From Priestia aryabhattai (GTDB taxonomy: Bacteria; Bacillota; Bacilli; Bacillales; Bacillaceae_H): DNA of 64,000 nucleotides. The stretch lies in assembly GCF_023715685.1 (NCBI RefSeq), contig NZ_JAMBOQ010000001.1:992001-1056000 (forward strand), written 5' to 3'. The notes beneath the pieces were generated by a model. It searched no databases, had not been told where the DNA came from, and saw only the letters and a list, made by a program, of their open reading frames with translations. Positions 47,461-56,902 of the stretch are shown here, in pieces. The translations under genes were made by a program, and so were the position numbers. The stretch's first letter is position 1; every line of letters begins with the position of its first letter.

Positions 47461-47511
47461 TCAAATAGTTACTTCATTAATAAACTGAATCAAAATACCC
47501 ATAAAAGTCAT
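47461..47511 (-). CDS. Putative 16-residue peptide upstream of the pilin-like gene
   Basis: ATG is preceded by AAAGGAGG at a spacing of 10 bases. The open frame reads MTFMGILIQFINEVTI then stop: hydrophobic, with one acidic residue. It is the first frame downstream of an extended -10 promoter at 47560-47568 and ends 29 bases before the pilin-like gene. It could be a leader peptide or a small membrane peptide; I cannot assign a function and conservation is unknown. Confidence 0.42.
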   Translation of the reverse strand: MTFMGILIQFINEVTI

Positions 47512-47559
47512 ATTCTGTATGCCTCCTTTCTCAAAACGCGCTTTTTATAGGTAATAAGG

Positions 47560-47568
47560 ATTATAACA
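47560..47568 (-). promoter_or_regulatory. Possible extended -10 promoter of the pilin-like gene and comC
   Basis: On the minus strand TGTTATAAT contains a perfect -10 with TGn extension (complement 47560-47568). The -35 region (ATGTTG) is poor. It lies between the ctaM terminator and the strong ribosome binding site at 47522-47529. Confidence 0.48.
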
Positions 47569-47591
47569 CTAAAAAATAAAAACAACATTAC

Positions 47592-47611
47592 AAAAAACGC
47601 CTGCCAAAGCA
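47592..47611 (-). terminator. Terminator after the ctaM-like gene
   Basis: On the minus strand ACGTCTGC pairs with GCAGGCGT (8 bp, one wobble) and is followed by six U. Confidence 0.8.
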
Positions 47612-47619
47612 GACGTCTT

Positions 47620-48177
47620 TTAATAGTAAGGAGCCATAAATAAGTAGACAATTACACCTGTAAGACTTACATAAAGCCAGATTGGCATTGTCCATCGCAC
47701 AATTTTTTTATGTTTTTCAACTTGCATTGTCCAGCCCCACACAAGTGCAAACAGTGCCAGCGGGACAATAATCGCTGCTAGAAAACTGTGTGTGATCAAA
47801 ATAAAAAAGTAAATGGGACGAACGATTCCTTCTCCACCGAACGTAGCTGTTTCTGTGGAAATGTAATGGAACGTTAGATATGAAACTAAAAAGAGCAGTG
47901 TGGAAGTGAATGCTGCTAAAATAAAACCTTTATGAGCATTAATATTTTTCCTAAAAATTGAAATCAACGCTGCAACTAAAAAAATAAACGTAAAACTATT
48001 CAAAATAGCATTTAACCGTGGAAAGATAGTCAAATCAAAACTTACTTTTCCTTGATAGCCAATATTCGAAAAGAATAGCAGTAAAATAATAACATTCGCT
48101 ATCACTGAAAAGGTAAGAATAATACCGGTAAAGTTTTTATTACTTTTCGGTACAATTTTTTCATTATTCTTACTCAT
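47620..48177 (-). CDS. ctaM: DUF420 membrane protein, CtaM/YozB-like
   Basis: CtaM is needed to assemble active cytochrome aa3 oxidase in Firmicutes. The 185 residues form about five helices with the DUF420 pattern: FPRLNAILNSFTFIFLVAALISIFRKNINAHKGFILAAF, then VSYLTFHY, FILITHSFLAAIIVPLALF and HKKIVRWTMPIWLYVSLTGVIVYLF, containing conserved His residues. AAGGAGATTG precedes ATG. In B. subtilis the homologue (yozB) lies elsewhere, so its location between comC and folC differs. It has its own terminator. Confidence 0.83.
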   Translation of the reverse strand: MSKNNEKIVPKSNKNFTGIILTFSVIANVIILLLFFSNIGYQGKVSFDLTIFPRLNAILNSFTFIFLVAALISIFRKNINAHKGFILAAFTSTLLFLVSYLTFHYISTETATFGGEGIVRPIYFFILITHSFLAAIIVPLALFALVWGWTMQVEKHKKIVRWTMPIWLYVSLTGVIVYLFMAPYY

Positions 48178-48300
48178 GTTAACAATCTCCTTATTTAGTG
48201 ATGTACATGTTTATTATATATCACTTACCTAGGGGGTGAAAGTGACAATACTTTGAACTTAGTGCTTGCTTATTATCAGTATCTCTTCCTTACATTGTGT

Positions 48301-48330
48301 TAAAAGCAGCAAGATTTCACTTGCTACTTT
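48301..48330 (-). terminator. Terminator after folC
   Basis: AAAAGCAGCAAG and CTTGCTACTTTT flank a 6-base loop (one mismatch), followed on the minus strand by a short U run. Confidence 0.65.
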
Positions 48331-48333
48331 TGC

Positions 48334-49632
48334 TCATTTTAGAAGAAAAGCCCGCACTTCCGATATAAAATACAGAGACCCTGTAATTACGATCATGTCT
48401 TGTTCACCGGTCGCCTTTTCCTGTACGTAAGCAATCGCTTTTTTCCACTCTTCGTTCATATGTTTATCATGATGAGTACTCATCTCATAAAGCTCTTGAG
48501 CCGCGCGAGCACGAGGAAAATCAAACGATGTAAATGTAATACTTGCGGCGATTGTTTCAAGTTCCTGGACCATTCGATCAGCGCTTTTATCGTTTAAGCA
48601 ACTAAAGACTAAATGAATGTTTCGACCTTCATAATGAAGGCGTAAAGTAGATAATAAGCTATCAATGCCTTCTGCATTATGAGCGCCATCAACAATCGTT
48701 AAAGGATGCTCATTCACCGTCTCAAAGCGGCCGTTCCACTTTGTATGCTGAATCCCTTTCATAATTTGCTCATTGAAGATAGAGAGCTTTTTCTTTTCTT
48801 TTAAATAACAAACGGCCATTACAGCCAAAGCTGCATTTTTAACTTGATGATAGCCAAGCATATTTAATTGCAAGTGTTCAAATGTTTCATACGGCGTTTT
48901 TAACGCAAAGCCTTCTCCATTTGCTAAGGGCTCATAGTTTTCAATTTCAAATTCTTTTCCTAACACAAATAACGAAGCCTGCTTCGACTTTGCCTCTTCT
49001 GTAATGACGTCAAGCGCCTTCACTTGCTCTGCACCAGTAATAATCGGGACTTCTTTTTTTATAATTCCCGCTTTTTCTGCTGCAATTTCTTCTACCGTAT
49101 CACCTAGTATCGCCATGTGATCAAATCCAATGTTTGTAATAATACTCACCATAGGATTCACAACATTTGTTGAATCATATCGTCCACCCAGACCTGTTTC
49201 AAAGACAACATAGTCAACTGAATTATGATAGCCGAAATAAAGAAAAGCCATGATTGTAATCACTTCAAATTCCGTTGCTGACCCTAAGCTTGTATGTTCT
49301 AGTCGCTCCACCACAGGCTTTACTTCCTGAACAAGAGCGGTCATTGCTTCATTTGAAATAGGCTGTCCATTCACGCTAATCCGCTCATTAAATGTTTCGA
49401 TATAAGGGGAAGTAAACGTTCCAACCTTATATCCTGCTTCTTCTAATATGTTTCGCAAATAAGAAACGGTAGAACCTTTACCATTGGTCCCAGCAACATG
49501 AATAGCATTTATATTTTGCTGCGGATAGTCAAGCTGCTCTAACATCCATTCCATTCGTTCTAACCCCGGCTTGATTCCAAAGCGAAGTCTGTTATGAATC
49601 CAATCAAGCGCTTCTTCATATGTCGTTATCAT
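48334..49632 (-). CDS. folC: Folylpolyglutamate synthase
   Basis: Adds glutamate residues to folates (and in many bacteria makes dihydrofolate). The 432 residues contain the Mur-ligase P-loop VAGTNGKGSTVSYL (about 42-55), the folate-site region TSPYIETFNERI, the magnesium/carbamate-lysine part (AAEKAGIIKKEVP) and DGAHNAEG. GGTGAATAAAAG precedes ATG. It follows valS, as in B. subtilis, but a terminator at 49675-49705 lies between. Confidence 0.96.
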   Translation of the reverse strand: MITTYEEALDWIHNRLRFGIKPGLERMEWMLEQLDYPQQNINAIHVAGTNGKGSTVSYLRNILEEAGYKVGTFTSPYIETFNERISVNGQPISNEAMTALVQEVKPVVERLEHTSLGSATEFEVITIMAFLYFGYHNSVDYVVFETGLGGRYDSTNVVNPMVSIITNIGFDHMAILGDTVEEIAAEKAGIIKKEVPIITGAEQVKALDVITEEAKSKQASLFVLGKEFEIENYEPLANGEGFALKTPYETFEHLQLNMLGYHQVKNAALAVMAVCYLKEKKKLSIFNEQIMKGIQHTKWNGRFETVNEHPLTIVDGAHNAEGIDSLLSTLRLHYEGRNIHLVFSCLNDKSADRMVQELETIAASITFTSFDFPRARAAQELYEMSTHHDKHMNEEWKKAIAYVQEKATGEQDMIVITGSLYFISEVRAFLLK

Positions 49633-49674
49633 CTTTTATTCACCTTTCTTTTCCATCGCTATTATTATGTAAAG

Positions 49675-49705
49675 AAAAAGCGTCGCTATACAAGCCACGC
49701 TTTTT
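49675..49705 (-). terminator. Terminator after valS
   Basis: AAAAAGCGT (49675-49683) and ACGCTTTTT (49697-49705) form a 9-bp stem with a 13-base loop that can itself pair partly. Confidence 0.8.
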
Positions 49706-49728
49706 CTGTTAATTCATTAACCCATTGA

Positions 49729-52371
49729 TTATCCGCGTAATTCAGCAATACGAGACTGAACAGCTTCACGTTTTTCAACGTAATCTTGCTCTTTTGCACG
49801 CTCTTCTTCTACTACTTTAGCAGGCGCTTTTGCAATAAAGCCTTGGTTGTTTAATTTCTTTTGTACACGTTCTACTTCTTTGTTTAACTTGTCGTATTCT
49901 TTTTCTAAACGCGCGATTTCTTCTTCGATATTAATTAAACCTTCAAGAGGTAAAATTAATTCTGCGCCTGTTACAACAGCAGTCATCGCTTTTTCATCTA
50001 ATGAAACATCTGTTGAAATCACAAGCTCACTTGGATTACAGAAACGCTCTACATACGCACGATTCTTTTCAAGCTGGCTTTGAATATTTTCATCTTTAGC
50101 TTTGATAAATAATTTTACTTGTTTGCTCATCGGCGTATTCACTTCAGCACGAATGTTACGAACAGCGCGGATAATATCTACAAGTAAACGCATATCGTTA
50201 GCCGCTTCTTTATCAGAAAGCTCAGCGCGGACTTCCGGCCATTTAGCTACTGTAATCGATTCGCCTTCATGCGGCAAGCTTTGCCAAATTTCCTCGGTAA
50301 TAAACGGCATGAATGGATGTAAAAGTCGCATTGTGTTATCAAGTACATAAGCTAAAATTGAGCGAGTTGTCTTTTTAGCTGCTTCATCTTCTCCGTAAAG
50401 AGGAAGTTTAGCCATTTCAATGTACCAATCGCAGAAATCATCCCAAATAAAGTTATAGAGAATGCGTCCAACTTCACCGAATTCATATTTATCAGCTAAT
50501 TTTGTTACATGCTCAATCGTCTCATTTAAGCGCGTTAAAATCCATTTATCAGCAACAGATTTTTCGCCTGATAAATCAAGCTCTTCAAATGTGATACCGT
50601 CCATATTCATTAATGCAAAACGAGAAGCATTCCAAATCTTATTTGCAAAGTTCCACGTCGCTTCTACTTTTTCAAAGCTGAAGCGTAAATCTTGTCCTGG
50701 TGAGCTTCCTGTAGATAAGAAGTAGCGAAGAGAATCGGCACCGTATTTCTCGATTACTTCCATCGGATCTACACCGTTACCAAGTGATTTACTCATTTTA
50801 CGACCTTCAGCATCTCGTACAAGACCGTGAATTAGTACATCGTCAAACGGACGTTTACCCGTAAATTCAAGACCTTGGAAAATCATACGAGATACCCAGA
50901 AGAAAATAATGTCGTAGCCTGTTACAAGCACGTTTGTTGGATAGTAGCGTTTGAAATCAGCTGCATCCACATCCGGCCAGCCCATTGTTGAGAAAGGCCA
51001 TAGTGCCGAACTAAACCATGTGTCTAATACATCTGAATCCTGTTCCCAGTTTTCGATATCTGCTGGAGCTTCATGATCTACGTATACTTCTCCAGTTTCT
51101 TTATGGTACCAAGCTGGAATGCGGTGTCCCCACCAAAGCTGACGTGAAATACACCAGTCGCGAATATTTTCCATCCAGTGTAAATATGTCTTTTCAAAAC
51201 GATCAGGTACAAAGTTTACTTTTTCTTCTTGTTTTTGAAGATCTACCGCTTTATCTGCTAACGGCTGCATTTTTACAAACCATTGAGTTGATAAATAAGG
51301 TTCAACAACGGCACCGCTTCGTTCACTATGACCTACTGAATGCATGTGGTCTTCAATGTTGAACAATACACCGGCTTCTTGAAGGTCTTTAACAATTTGC
51401 TTACGGCAAGCAAAACGGTCCATTCCTTCATATTTACCTGCTTTGTCATTCATCGTACCGTCTTGATTCATCACTAAAATACGCTCTAAATTATGACGGT
51501 TTCCAATTTCAAAATCGTTCGGGTCATGAGCAGGTGTAATTTTTACCGCACCAGAACCGAATTCCATATCGACATAATCATCGCCTACGATTGGAATTTC
51601 ACGACCTACAATCGGAAGGACAACCTTTTTGCCGATTAAGTGCTTATAGCGATCATCTTCAGGGTGAACAGCTACAGCCGTATCTCCTAGCATTGTTTCA
51701 GGACGAGTTGTTGCGATTTCGATATGTCCAGAACCATCTGCCAACGGATAGCGCATATGATAAAACGCACCTTGTACATCTTTGTAAATAACCTCGATGT
51801 CTGAAAGAGCTGTTTTTGTAGCTGGATCCCAGTTAATAATATATTCTCCGCGATAGATTAACCCTTTTTTGTAAAGCGTTACGAATACTTCACGTACTGC
51901 TTTAGAAAGGCCTTCATCAAGCGTGAAGCGCTCGCGTGAATAGTCTAAGCCAAGTCCTAGCTTCGACCACTGCTGGCGAATAAAGCTTGCATATTCTTCT
52001 TTCCATTTCCACGTTTCAGCTACAAAGTTTTCGCGGCCTAGATCGTAGCGGCTTTTCCCTTCGCTGCGAAGCTTTTCTTCTACTTTTGCCTGCGTTGCAA
52101 TCCCTGCATGGTCCATGCCAGGAAGCCATAGAACGTCATAGCCTTGCATGCGCTTCATACGCGTTAAAATGTCTTGTAACGTTGTATCCCAAGCGTGGCC
52201 TAAATGCAGCTTGCCCGTTACGTTCGGGGGTGGAATTACAATTGTGTATGGCTCTTTTTCAGGGTCGTTTGTTGCTTCAAAAAACTTTCCGTCTAACCAA
52301 TACTGATAACGATTTTCTTCAACGGCTTTTGGATCATACTTCGTTGGAAGAGTCACTTCTTTTTCAGACAT
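49729..52371 (-). CDS. valS: Valine--tRNA ligase
   Basis: Charges tRNA-Val. The 880 residues (the B. subtilis length) contain the class I signatures HLGH in [17 protein letters not shown] (about 46-62) and KMSKS in [14 protein letters not shown] (about 525-538), an editing domain between them ([17 protein letters not shown]), and a C-terminal coiled coil (about 810-880). I start at [14 protein letters not shown] (52371), 8 bases from GGAGG, not the ATG five codons upstream, which overlaps that site. Controlled by an upstream T-box. Confidence 0.97.
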   Translation of the reverse strand: MSEKEVTLPTKYDPKAVEENRYQYWLDGKFFEATNDPEKEPYTIVIPPPNVTGKLHLGHAWDTTLQDILTRMKRMQGYDVLWLPGMDHAGIATQAKVEEKLRSEGKSRYDLGRENFVAETWKWKEEYASFIRQQWSKLGLGLDYSRERFTLDEGLSKAVREVFVTLYKKGLIYRGEYIINWDPATKTALSDIEVIYKDVQGAFYHMRYPLADGSGHIEIATTRPETMLGDTAVAVHPEDDRYKHLIGKKVVLPIVGREIPIVGDDYVDMEFGSGAVKITPAHDPNDFEIGNRHNLERILVMNQDGTMNDKAGKYEGMDRFACRKQIVKDLQEAGVLFNIEDHMHSVGHSERSGAVVEPYLSTQWFVKMQPLADKAVDLQKQEEKVNFVPDRFEKTYLHWMENIRDWCISRQLWWGHRIPAWYHKETGEVYVDHEAPADIENWEQDSDVLDTWFSSALWPFSTMGWPDVDAADFKRYYPTNVLVTGYDIIFFWVSRMIFQGLEFTGKRPFDDVLIHGLVRDAEGRKMSKSLGNGVDPMEVIEKYGADSLRYFLSTGSSPGQDLRFSFEKVEATWNFANKIWNASRFALMNMDGITFEELDLSGEKSVADKWILTRLNETIEHVTKLADKYEFGEVGRILYNFIWDDFCDWYIEMAKLPLYGEDEAAKKTTRSILAYVLDNTMRLLHPFMPFITEEIWQSLPHEGESITVAKWPEVRAELSDKEAANDMRLLVDIIRAVRNIRAEVNTPMSKQVKLFIKAKDENIQSQLEKNRAYVERFCNPSELVISTDVSLDEKAMTAVVTGAELILPLEGLINIEEEIARLEKEYDKLNKEVERVQKKLNNQGFIAKAPAKVVEEERAKEQDYVEKREAVQSRIAELRG

Positions 52372-52433
52372 AATGTATACCTCCATAATATAAAGTTTCA
52401 GTCTTTAGAAACTGTGTAAACCTTTTATAAACA

Positions 52434-52713
52434 TAAAAAAACTCCTTTCCTAATAAAAGGACGAAAGGAGTTGATTTCGCGGTACCACCTTTTTTTATAG
52501 ACGTATCCCGTTTGATAAGCCTATACACTTCATTTCATAACGGTTGATTAACCGGCTTTTTCTACTGAGCTATGCAGCTGTTCAAAAAAGCTACTCATAG
52601 GCGACATTCCGAGTGCACATTCTTAAGAAATCTCACAGCAACTGATTTCTCTCTCTGAAAGACGAACATCCCGTACTCTTCCTATTCACTGTATTTATGT
52701 ATGAATTTCTCTT
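52434..52713 (-). promoter_or_regulatory. T-box leader of valS
   Basis: The core AGGTGGTACCGCG (complement 52478-52490) precedes a terminator with arms ACTCCTTTC and GAAAGGAGT and a U run (52434-52472). Stem I features (CAGAGAGAGAAATC) lie upstream. The probable specifier is GUG (complement at 52616-52618) in AAGAAUGUGCAC, a valine codon that agrees with the gene. Confidence 0.9.
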
Positions 52714-52719
52714 AATTAT

Positions 52720-52747
52720 ACTATATGAAAAAATGTTGAATCGTCAA
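52720..52747 (-). promoter_or_regulatory. Promoter of the valS leader
   Basis: On the minus strand TTGACG (52742-52747) is 16 bases from TATAGT (52720-52725). The start would lie near 52713, just ahead of the T-box Stem I. From here to 52928 the sequence is AT-rich and shows only a sigma-E-like -10 (CATATACT at 52880-52887) without a convincing -35. Confidence 0.62.
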
Positions 52748-52928
52748 TAATCTTCTCCACTTTTTTACGATAATATTCATAATTTTTTTGTTCTGCTCTT
52801 TATTTTTTCATTCACTCGCTAAATTTGGAAATAAAATGAAGAGTTTACTCAAAAAAATAGCACCATTCTTTTCTTTTTTCATATACTGACTTTAACCTGG
52901 GCACGTGGATTGAAAGGGGCATGTACAA

Positions 52929-53126
52929 ATGAAGAAACGAATAAATGTAAATTCGTATCAGCTGCAGCGGTGGCTCAAAACAGCAGGAGCGGCTTGTGGA
53001 CAGTTTATTGTTCCTTTAACAATTTTTCAAGGTATACGTACACTATTTTTTCCTACAACCTTTGATGTACTGTTGTTGGCACTGCTTGCCATACTAGCGG
53101 TTGCTTTATATTCCGACTGGATTTAA
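52929..53126 (+). CDS. Small hydrophobic protein of unknown function
   Basis: 65 residues: a short polar, basic N-terminus (KKRINVNSYQLQRWLKTAG) and two hydrophobic stretches (CGQFIVPLTIFQGIRTLFF and TFDVLLLALLAILAVALYSDWI). AAAGGGG lies 9 bases before ATG. It runs opposite to valS and ysxE. CATATACT at 52880-52887 resembles a sigma-E -10, so sporulation expression is possible but weakly supported. B. subtilis has a small gene at this place, which supports it being real. Confidence 0.72.
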   Translation: MKKRINVNSYQLQRWLKTAGAACGQFIVPLTIFQGIRTLFFPTTFDVLLLALLAILAVALYSDWI

Positions 53127-53127
53127 A

Positions 53128-53153
53128 AACCCAAGCGCTATTCGTTCGCTTGG
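53128..53153 (-). terminator. Terminator overlapping the end of ysxE
   Basis: CCCAAGCG (minus strand) pairs with CGCTTGGG and is followed by five U. The ysxE stop codon lies in the loop. It also follows the plus-strand small gene, though there the T run is absent. Confidence 0.75.
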
Positions 53154-54187
53154 GCTTGTGCAGCTGCTTCCGCTGCCATTTTTTTTTGCTGATCTACTTC
53201 AAATATTTTAATATTCAGCTGTTCAATATTTTTCGTCAGCCAGTATGCTCGAATAAATGACTGCATATGTTCAAGCTCCGTTTTACTTTCTTTATGATGC
53301 CTATATTGAACGATACACTGATACAGGGGTTCTGGAAACGCTAAATAACTGTGCAAAAGCAGCCTTTCCTCTTCTCTGAGAGCAAAATGTTTTTCATACG
53401 TGCTAAACCACTCATAGCTGTCATAGGTAGTTACTGGGTATGTGCGAAGAGTACGGAAATAAAATGAGACCAAATCATAAATAGGTGAAGCATCTTTTGC
53501 ATGTTCAAAATTAATAAAAAACCCATTTCCCCGTTCGTCATAAATAAAATGTTTAGCCGATAGCTTTCCATGAGAAGTAACCAGCCGGATCTTTTCTTTT
53601 TCCTCCATTTCATCGTTCCACTGATCGAGCTTTCCAAACCCAAATTCAAGCGCTCTCGTCATTTCATAATAAAATGTACAGTAATGCAATTCAAACGGGG
53701 ACATATAAACTTTCTTCTCACATTCTACTACGTATTGCTTCAGCTCTTCCTGACGTTTTTCCCACGTTTTTTTCATCGATGTGTAATGATTTTCTATATC
53801 TTCTTTTTTCACTTCTACTTCCTGCGCCGAAGCGCCGTGAAGCTTAGCAAGCTCTTGAAACAATTTATGATATCGAATATCACGCTCTTCGGTTGGATTA
53901 TTTGGGAGCCACGGCATTAAGTAATACGAGCCGCTTTCATCTGAAACAATGGGCTGAGAACGTTTCGTTTGATAAATAGGGACAAAGCCCATCCACCCTT
54001 TTTGATACACGTTCTGCAGCTTTTGAATGAAGTTCTGATTTCGCTCTTGATAATTCGTCATTTCTTTAAGCGCAAATACGCCAGTTTTCGTATAGACTTT
54101 TTTTACTTTTCCATAGTCTTCGATAAAGTCAACATCTAAGTCATATTCTTTTAACAATACTTTGTAGTCTGCTACTGTCCGCTGCAT
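53138..54187 (-). CDS. ysxE: Spore coat-associated kinase-fold protein YsxE
   Basis: A CotS-family protein linked to SpoVID in the spore coat. The 349 residues have the aminoglycoside-phosphotransferase fold: an N-lobe with VFALKEMTNYQER, a catalytic-loop-like VTSHGKLSAKHFIYD and FFINFEHAKDASPIYDLVSFY. The usual HGDxxxxN is here HGKLSAKHF, so the catalytic Asp is replaced by Lys, and DFD-type metal binding is NFE; it may be a pseudokinase. An Ala/Gln-rich C-terminus (KMAAEAAAQAQANE) follows. AGAAAGGAGAATAT precedes ATG. Confidence 0.9.
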   Translation of the reverse strand: MQRTVADYKVLLKEYDLDVDFIEDYGKVKKVYTKTGVFALKEMTNYQERNQNFIQKLQNVYQKGWMGFVPIYQTKRSQPIVSDESGSYYLMPWLPNNPTEERDIRYHKLFQELAKLHGASAQEVEVKKEDIENHYTSMKKTWEKRQEELKQYVVECEKKVYMSPFELHYCTFYYEMTRALEFGFGKLDQWNDEMEEKEKIRLVTSHGKLSAKHFIYDERGNGFFINFEHAKDASPIYDLVSFYFRTLRTYPVTTYDSYEWFSTYEKHFALREEERLLLHSYLAFPEPLYQCIVQYRHHKESKTELEHMQSFIRAYWLTKNIEQLNIKIFEVDQQKKMAAEAAAQAQANE

Positions 54188-54264
54188 CTATATTCTCCTT
54201 TCTCATAAAAAATAAAGAAAACAGTTAAGACATTATATGCGTCAAAACTGTTTTCTTTCCGACT

Positions 54265-55449
54265 TTAACGAACGGGAATATTTAAGATGCTTCCTTCTTC
54301 CAGTTCATATTCATCTTCTAAATTATTCACTCGTAAAATATTTTGCACATTCGTTTTATAGCGGTCTGCTATCGTATCAAGCGAATCTCCGTCTTGAACA
54401 ATACAAAGCTTCCACGTTGAAAAAGCTTCTTCTTCCCGAGAAAAGAGCTTTGTTAAATAAAGGGCGTTTTCATTTCGTCCGCTTTCATTTTCTTCTTTAC
54501 GAAATTCAACAATAATCTTTTCCTCTTCTTGCTCAGCTTCTTCTTGGACTTCAGCATACGCATTCAATTCACTAGCTTGCGATTCTTCTAAGCTTTCTTG
54601 CTCTTGACGAAGCTGAACAAGCTCAATCACGTTGTCTTCTCTTTCTTCCTCGATTTGCGCTTCTTTTTTCACTTCGACTTCAAATGGTTCATATGCTTCA
54701 TCTTCGTATTCAACGACCGGCTCAGCACGAGCTTCTTTTTTAAATACAGATGAAAAATAACTAGGCGGCTCTTCTGAAGGATCTTCTTCACTAGCCTCTT
54801 CCTCTAGAAGTTCTGGAGCTTCACGGTAGCTTAAATCAAACTCTTCTTCTTTCTCTTCTTCTTCTAGAGCAAAGTTTTCAGTATATACCTCTTCAGCATC
54901 GTCCACTTCTTCATAGGATACGATGTGCTGTTCTTTCGCAAACTCTTCTTCTTCTTCACGTTCTTCATGCTGTTCTTCATGCTGTTCTTCCGCAAACTCT
55001 TCCTCTTCTTCACGTTCTTCATGCTGTTCTCCGTACAATCCTGTGATGGACAAGTCAGCCATTAGCTGCAGCTGATTTGTGCCTGGCAATTCATAATCAA
55101 ATAAATCGATAGATACATATACGTCTTCAATACTTTGAATACGATTTTTAGGAATGGTAATATCAACAGGAAATTGATGTGATAATTCAGCCGTTCCGTC
55201 TTCACGGACAGAGATAGATTGCACTTGATTCTCATTTGTATATTCTCGTAACGAGTGCTCTCCCTCGTACGTTTCGTATTCACCTGTTAATTGTAATGCT
55301 CCTCGAATAGACACATATTGGTCATATTCTTGAATAGATACTTGAGGCTCTAAGGAGATAGACAAAAGTTGTGAGACTTCCTGTCCTTTTTGAAACCATA
55401 CTGATTCTTCTACGGAAAAACGCAGACATGATAAATTATCCTGCGACAA
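54265..55449 (-). CDS. spoVID: Stage VI sporulation protein D (coat encasement protein)
   Basis: Recruits coat proteins including SafA to surround the forespore. The N-terminal domain (about 1-140; LRFSVEESVWFQKGQEVSQLLSISLEP, YVSIRGALQLTGEY) closely resembles B. subtilis SpoVID. A long Glu-rich middle contains a tandem duplication, and the C-terminus is a LysM domain (about 347-393; WKLCIVQDGDSLDTIADRYKTN, EGSILNIPV). I start at the TTG at 55449, just after AAGGGGGAG, giving 394 residues; the longer frame has no site. It follows a sigma-E-like promoter and is beside ysxE. Confidence 0.92.
   Translation of the reverse strand: MSQDNLSCLRFSVEESVWFQKGQEVSQLLSISLEPQVSIQEYDQYVSIRGALQLTGEYETYEGEHSLREYTNENQVQSISVREDGTAELSHQFPVDITIPKNRIQSIEDVYVSIDLFDYELPGTNQLQLMADLSITGLYGEQHEEREEEEEFAEEQHEEQHEEREEEEEFAKEQHIVSYEEVDDAEEVYTENFALEEEEKEEEFDLSYREAPELLEEEASEEDPSEEPPSYFSSVFKKEARAEPVVEYEDEAYEPFEVEVKKEAQIEEEREDNVIELVQLRQEQESLEESQASELNAYAEVQEEAEQEEEKIIVEFRKEENESGRNENALYLTKLFSREEEAFSTWKLCIVQDGDSLDTIADRYKTNVQNILRVNNLEDEYELEEGSILNIPVR
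54928..55035 (-). repeat. 54-base tandem duplication in spoVID
   Basis: Two copies of a 54-base unit (starting 54928 and 54982) differ at only a few positions and encode the acidic segment EQHEEREEEEEFAEEQHE twice. Confidence 0.85.
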
Positions 55450-55498
55450 ATTGTTCTCCCCCTTCCAACACCCGCCAGGTAATAGCGCGGTCATTAAA

Positions 55499-55527
55499 GA
55501 TGTATGAACAAATAAATTAAAATATGT
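55499..55527 (-). promoter_or_regulatory. Sigma-E-like promoter of spoVID
   Basis: On the minus strand ACATATT (55521-55527; 6 of 7) is 14 bases from CATACATC (55499-55506; 7 of 8). The gene is sigma-E dependent in B. subtilis. Confidence 0.58.
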
Positions 55528-55534
55528 CTTTAAA

Positions 55535-55567
55535 ACTAAAAAAGCTTACGGAATCCTCCGTAAGCTT
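55535..55567 (-). terminator. Terminator after the hem operon
   Basis: AAGCTTACGGA and TCCGTAAGCTT (55542-55552, 55557-55567) form an 11-bp stem with a 4-base loop, followed by U on the minus strand. It lies directly ahead of the spoVID promoter. Confidence 0.88.
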
Positions 55568-55596
55568 TGGTATAAAAGTCAATCTGATTTAGCTGT

Positions 55597-56886
55597 TTAT
55601 CCACGTAACTTCGAAAAAGCTTTTTCAGCTGCAGCAATTGTATGTTCAATGTCTGCATCTGTATGAGAAGTTGATAAAAACATTCCTTCAAATTGAGAAG
55701 GAGGTAAAAACACGCCTTCATTAGCCATTTCACGATAGTAAGCTGCAAAATAATCTAAATTGGATGTTTTCGCTGTTTCGTAATTTATTACTTGTTCGTT
55801 TGTAAAAAAGAATCCAATCATTGAACCAGCTCGGTTTACCGTAAACGGCACATCATATTTTTCAGCTGCTGCCATCAATCCTTCTTCTAATCGATCTGCT
55901 TTACGAATGAACTCGTCGTAAGATTGAGGTGTCAGCTGCGTTAATGTCTCGTATCCAGCTGTCATCGCAAGTGGATTACCTGATAATGTACCTGCTTGAT
56001 AAATTGGGCCGCTTGGTGCAACTCGCTCCATAATTTCAGCTTTACCACCGTAAGCACCTACTGGTAAACCACCACCGATTACTTTTCCTAAGCAAGTTAA
56101 GTCAGGCGTAATGTTGTAGTAGCCTTGTGCACAGTTGTACGCTACGCGGAACCCTGTCATTACTTCATCAAAAATGAGCAGTGAGCCATATTCTGATGTG
56201 ATATCACGAAGCCCTTGTAAGAAACCTGGCTGAGGCGGTACCACACCCATATTTCCTGCTACCGGTTCAACGATTACTCCGGCAATGTCATCTCCGAATT
56301 CTTTAAAAGCATATTGTACGCTTTCTAAATCATTGTACGGCACTGTAATCGTATTTTTAGCGATTCCTTCAGGCACTCCTGGACTATCTGGTAGGCCTAA
56401 CGTTGCTACGCCTGAGCCAGCTTTAATGAGAAGAGAGTCACCGTGTCCATGGTAGCACCCTTCAAATTTCAAAATTTTGTTGCGGCCCGTATAGCCACGT
56501 GCTAAACGCAGTGCGCTCATCGTTGCTTCCGTACCTGAACTCACCATACGGACGATTTCGATTGAAGGCACGCGCTCAATCACAACCTTGGCAAGCTCAT
56601 TTTCAATTAACGTTGGTGCACCAAAGCTTGTACCAGATTCCGTTACTTTTTTTACTGCTTCAACTACTTGATCGTTGGAATGTCCGTGAATTAAAGGTCC
56701 CCATGATAGGACGTAGTCAATATATTTATTGCCGTCAATATCGTAAATCGTAGCGCCTTTTCCTCGTTCCATAAAGATAGGATCCATATCTACTGATTTA
56801 AATGCACGAACAGGACTGTTTACTCCACCCGGCATTAATTGCTGCGCTTCTAAAAAAGCTGCTTTTGACTTTTCATAACTTCTCAT
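55597..56886 (-). CDS. hemL: Glutamate-1-semialdehyde 2,1-aminomutase
   Basis: Turns glutamate-1-semialdehyde into 5-aminolevulinate. The PLP-dependent class III fold has the active lysine in [16 protein letters not shown], and the family segments [23 protein letters not shown] and [10 protein letters not shown]. The 429 residues are normal. GGAGGCTTACAC precedes ATG. Last gene of hemAXCDBL and followed by a terminator; its substrate is made by HemA, the first gene product of the same operon. Confidence 0.97.
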   Translation of the reverse strand: MRSYEKSKAAFLEAQQLMPGGVNSPVRAFKSVDMDPIFMERGKGATIYDIDGNKYIDYVLSWGPLIHGHSNDQVVEAVKKVTESGTSFGAPTLIENELAKVVIERVPSIEIVRMVSSGTEATMSALRLARGYTGRNKILKFEGCYHGHGDSLLIKAGSGVATLGLPDSPGVPEGIAKNTITVPYNDLESVQYAFKEFGDDIAGVIVEPVAGNMGVVPPQPGFLQGLRDITSEYGSLLIFDEVMTGFRVAYNCAQGYYNITPDLTCLGKVIGGGLPVGAYGGKAEIMERVAPSGPIYQAGTLSGNPLAMTAGYETLTQLTPQSYDEFIRKADRLEEGLMAAAEKYDVPFTVNRAGSMIGFFFTNEQVINYETAKTSNLDYFAAYYREMANEGVFLPPSQFEGMFLSTSHTDADIEHTIAAAEKAFSKLRG

Positions 56887-56902
56887 GTGTAAGCCTCCTT
56901 AA

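Noticed and set aside
52880..52887. Sigma-E promoter for the 65-codon gene at 52929
   Set aside because: The -10 is good but no -35 match exists at 14-15 bases.
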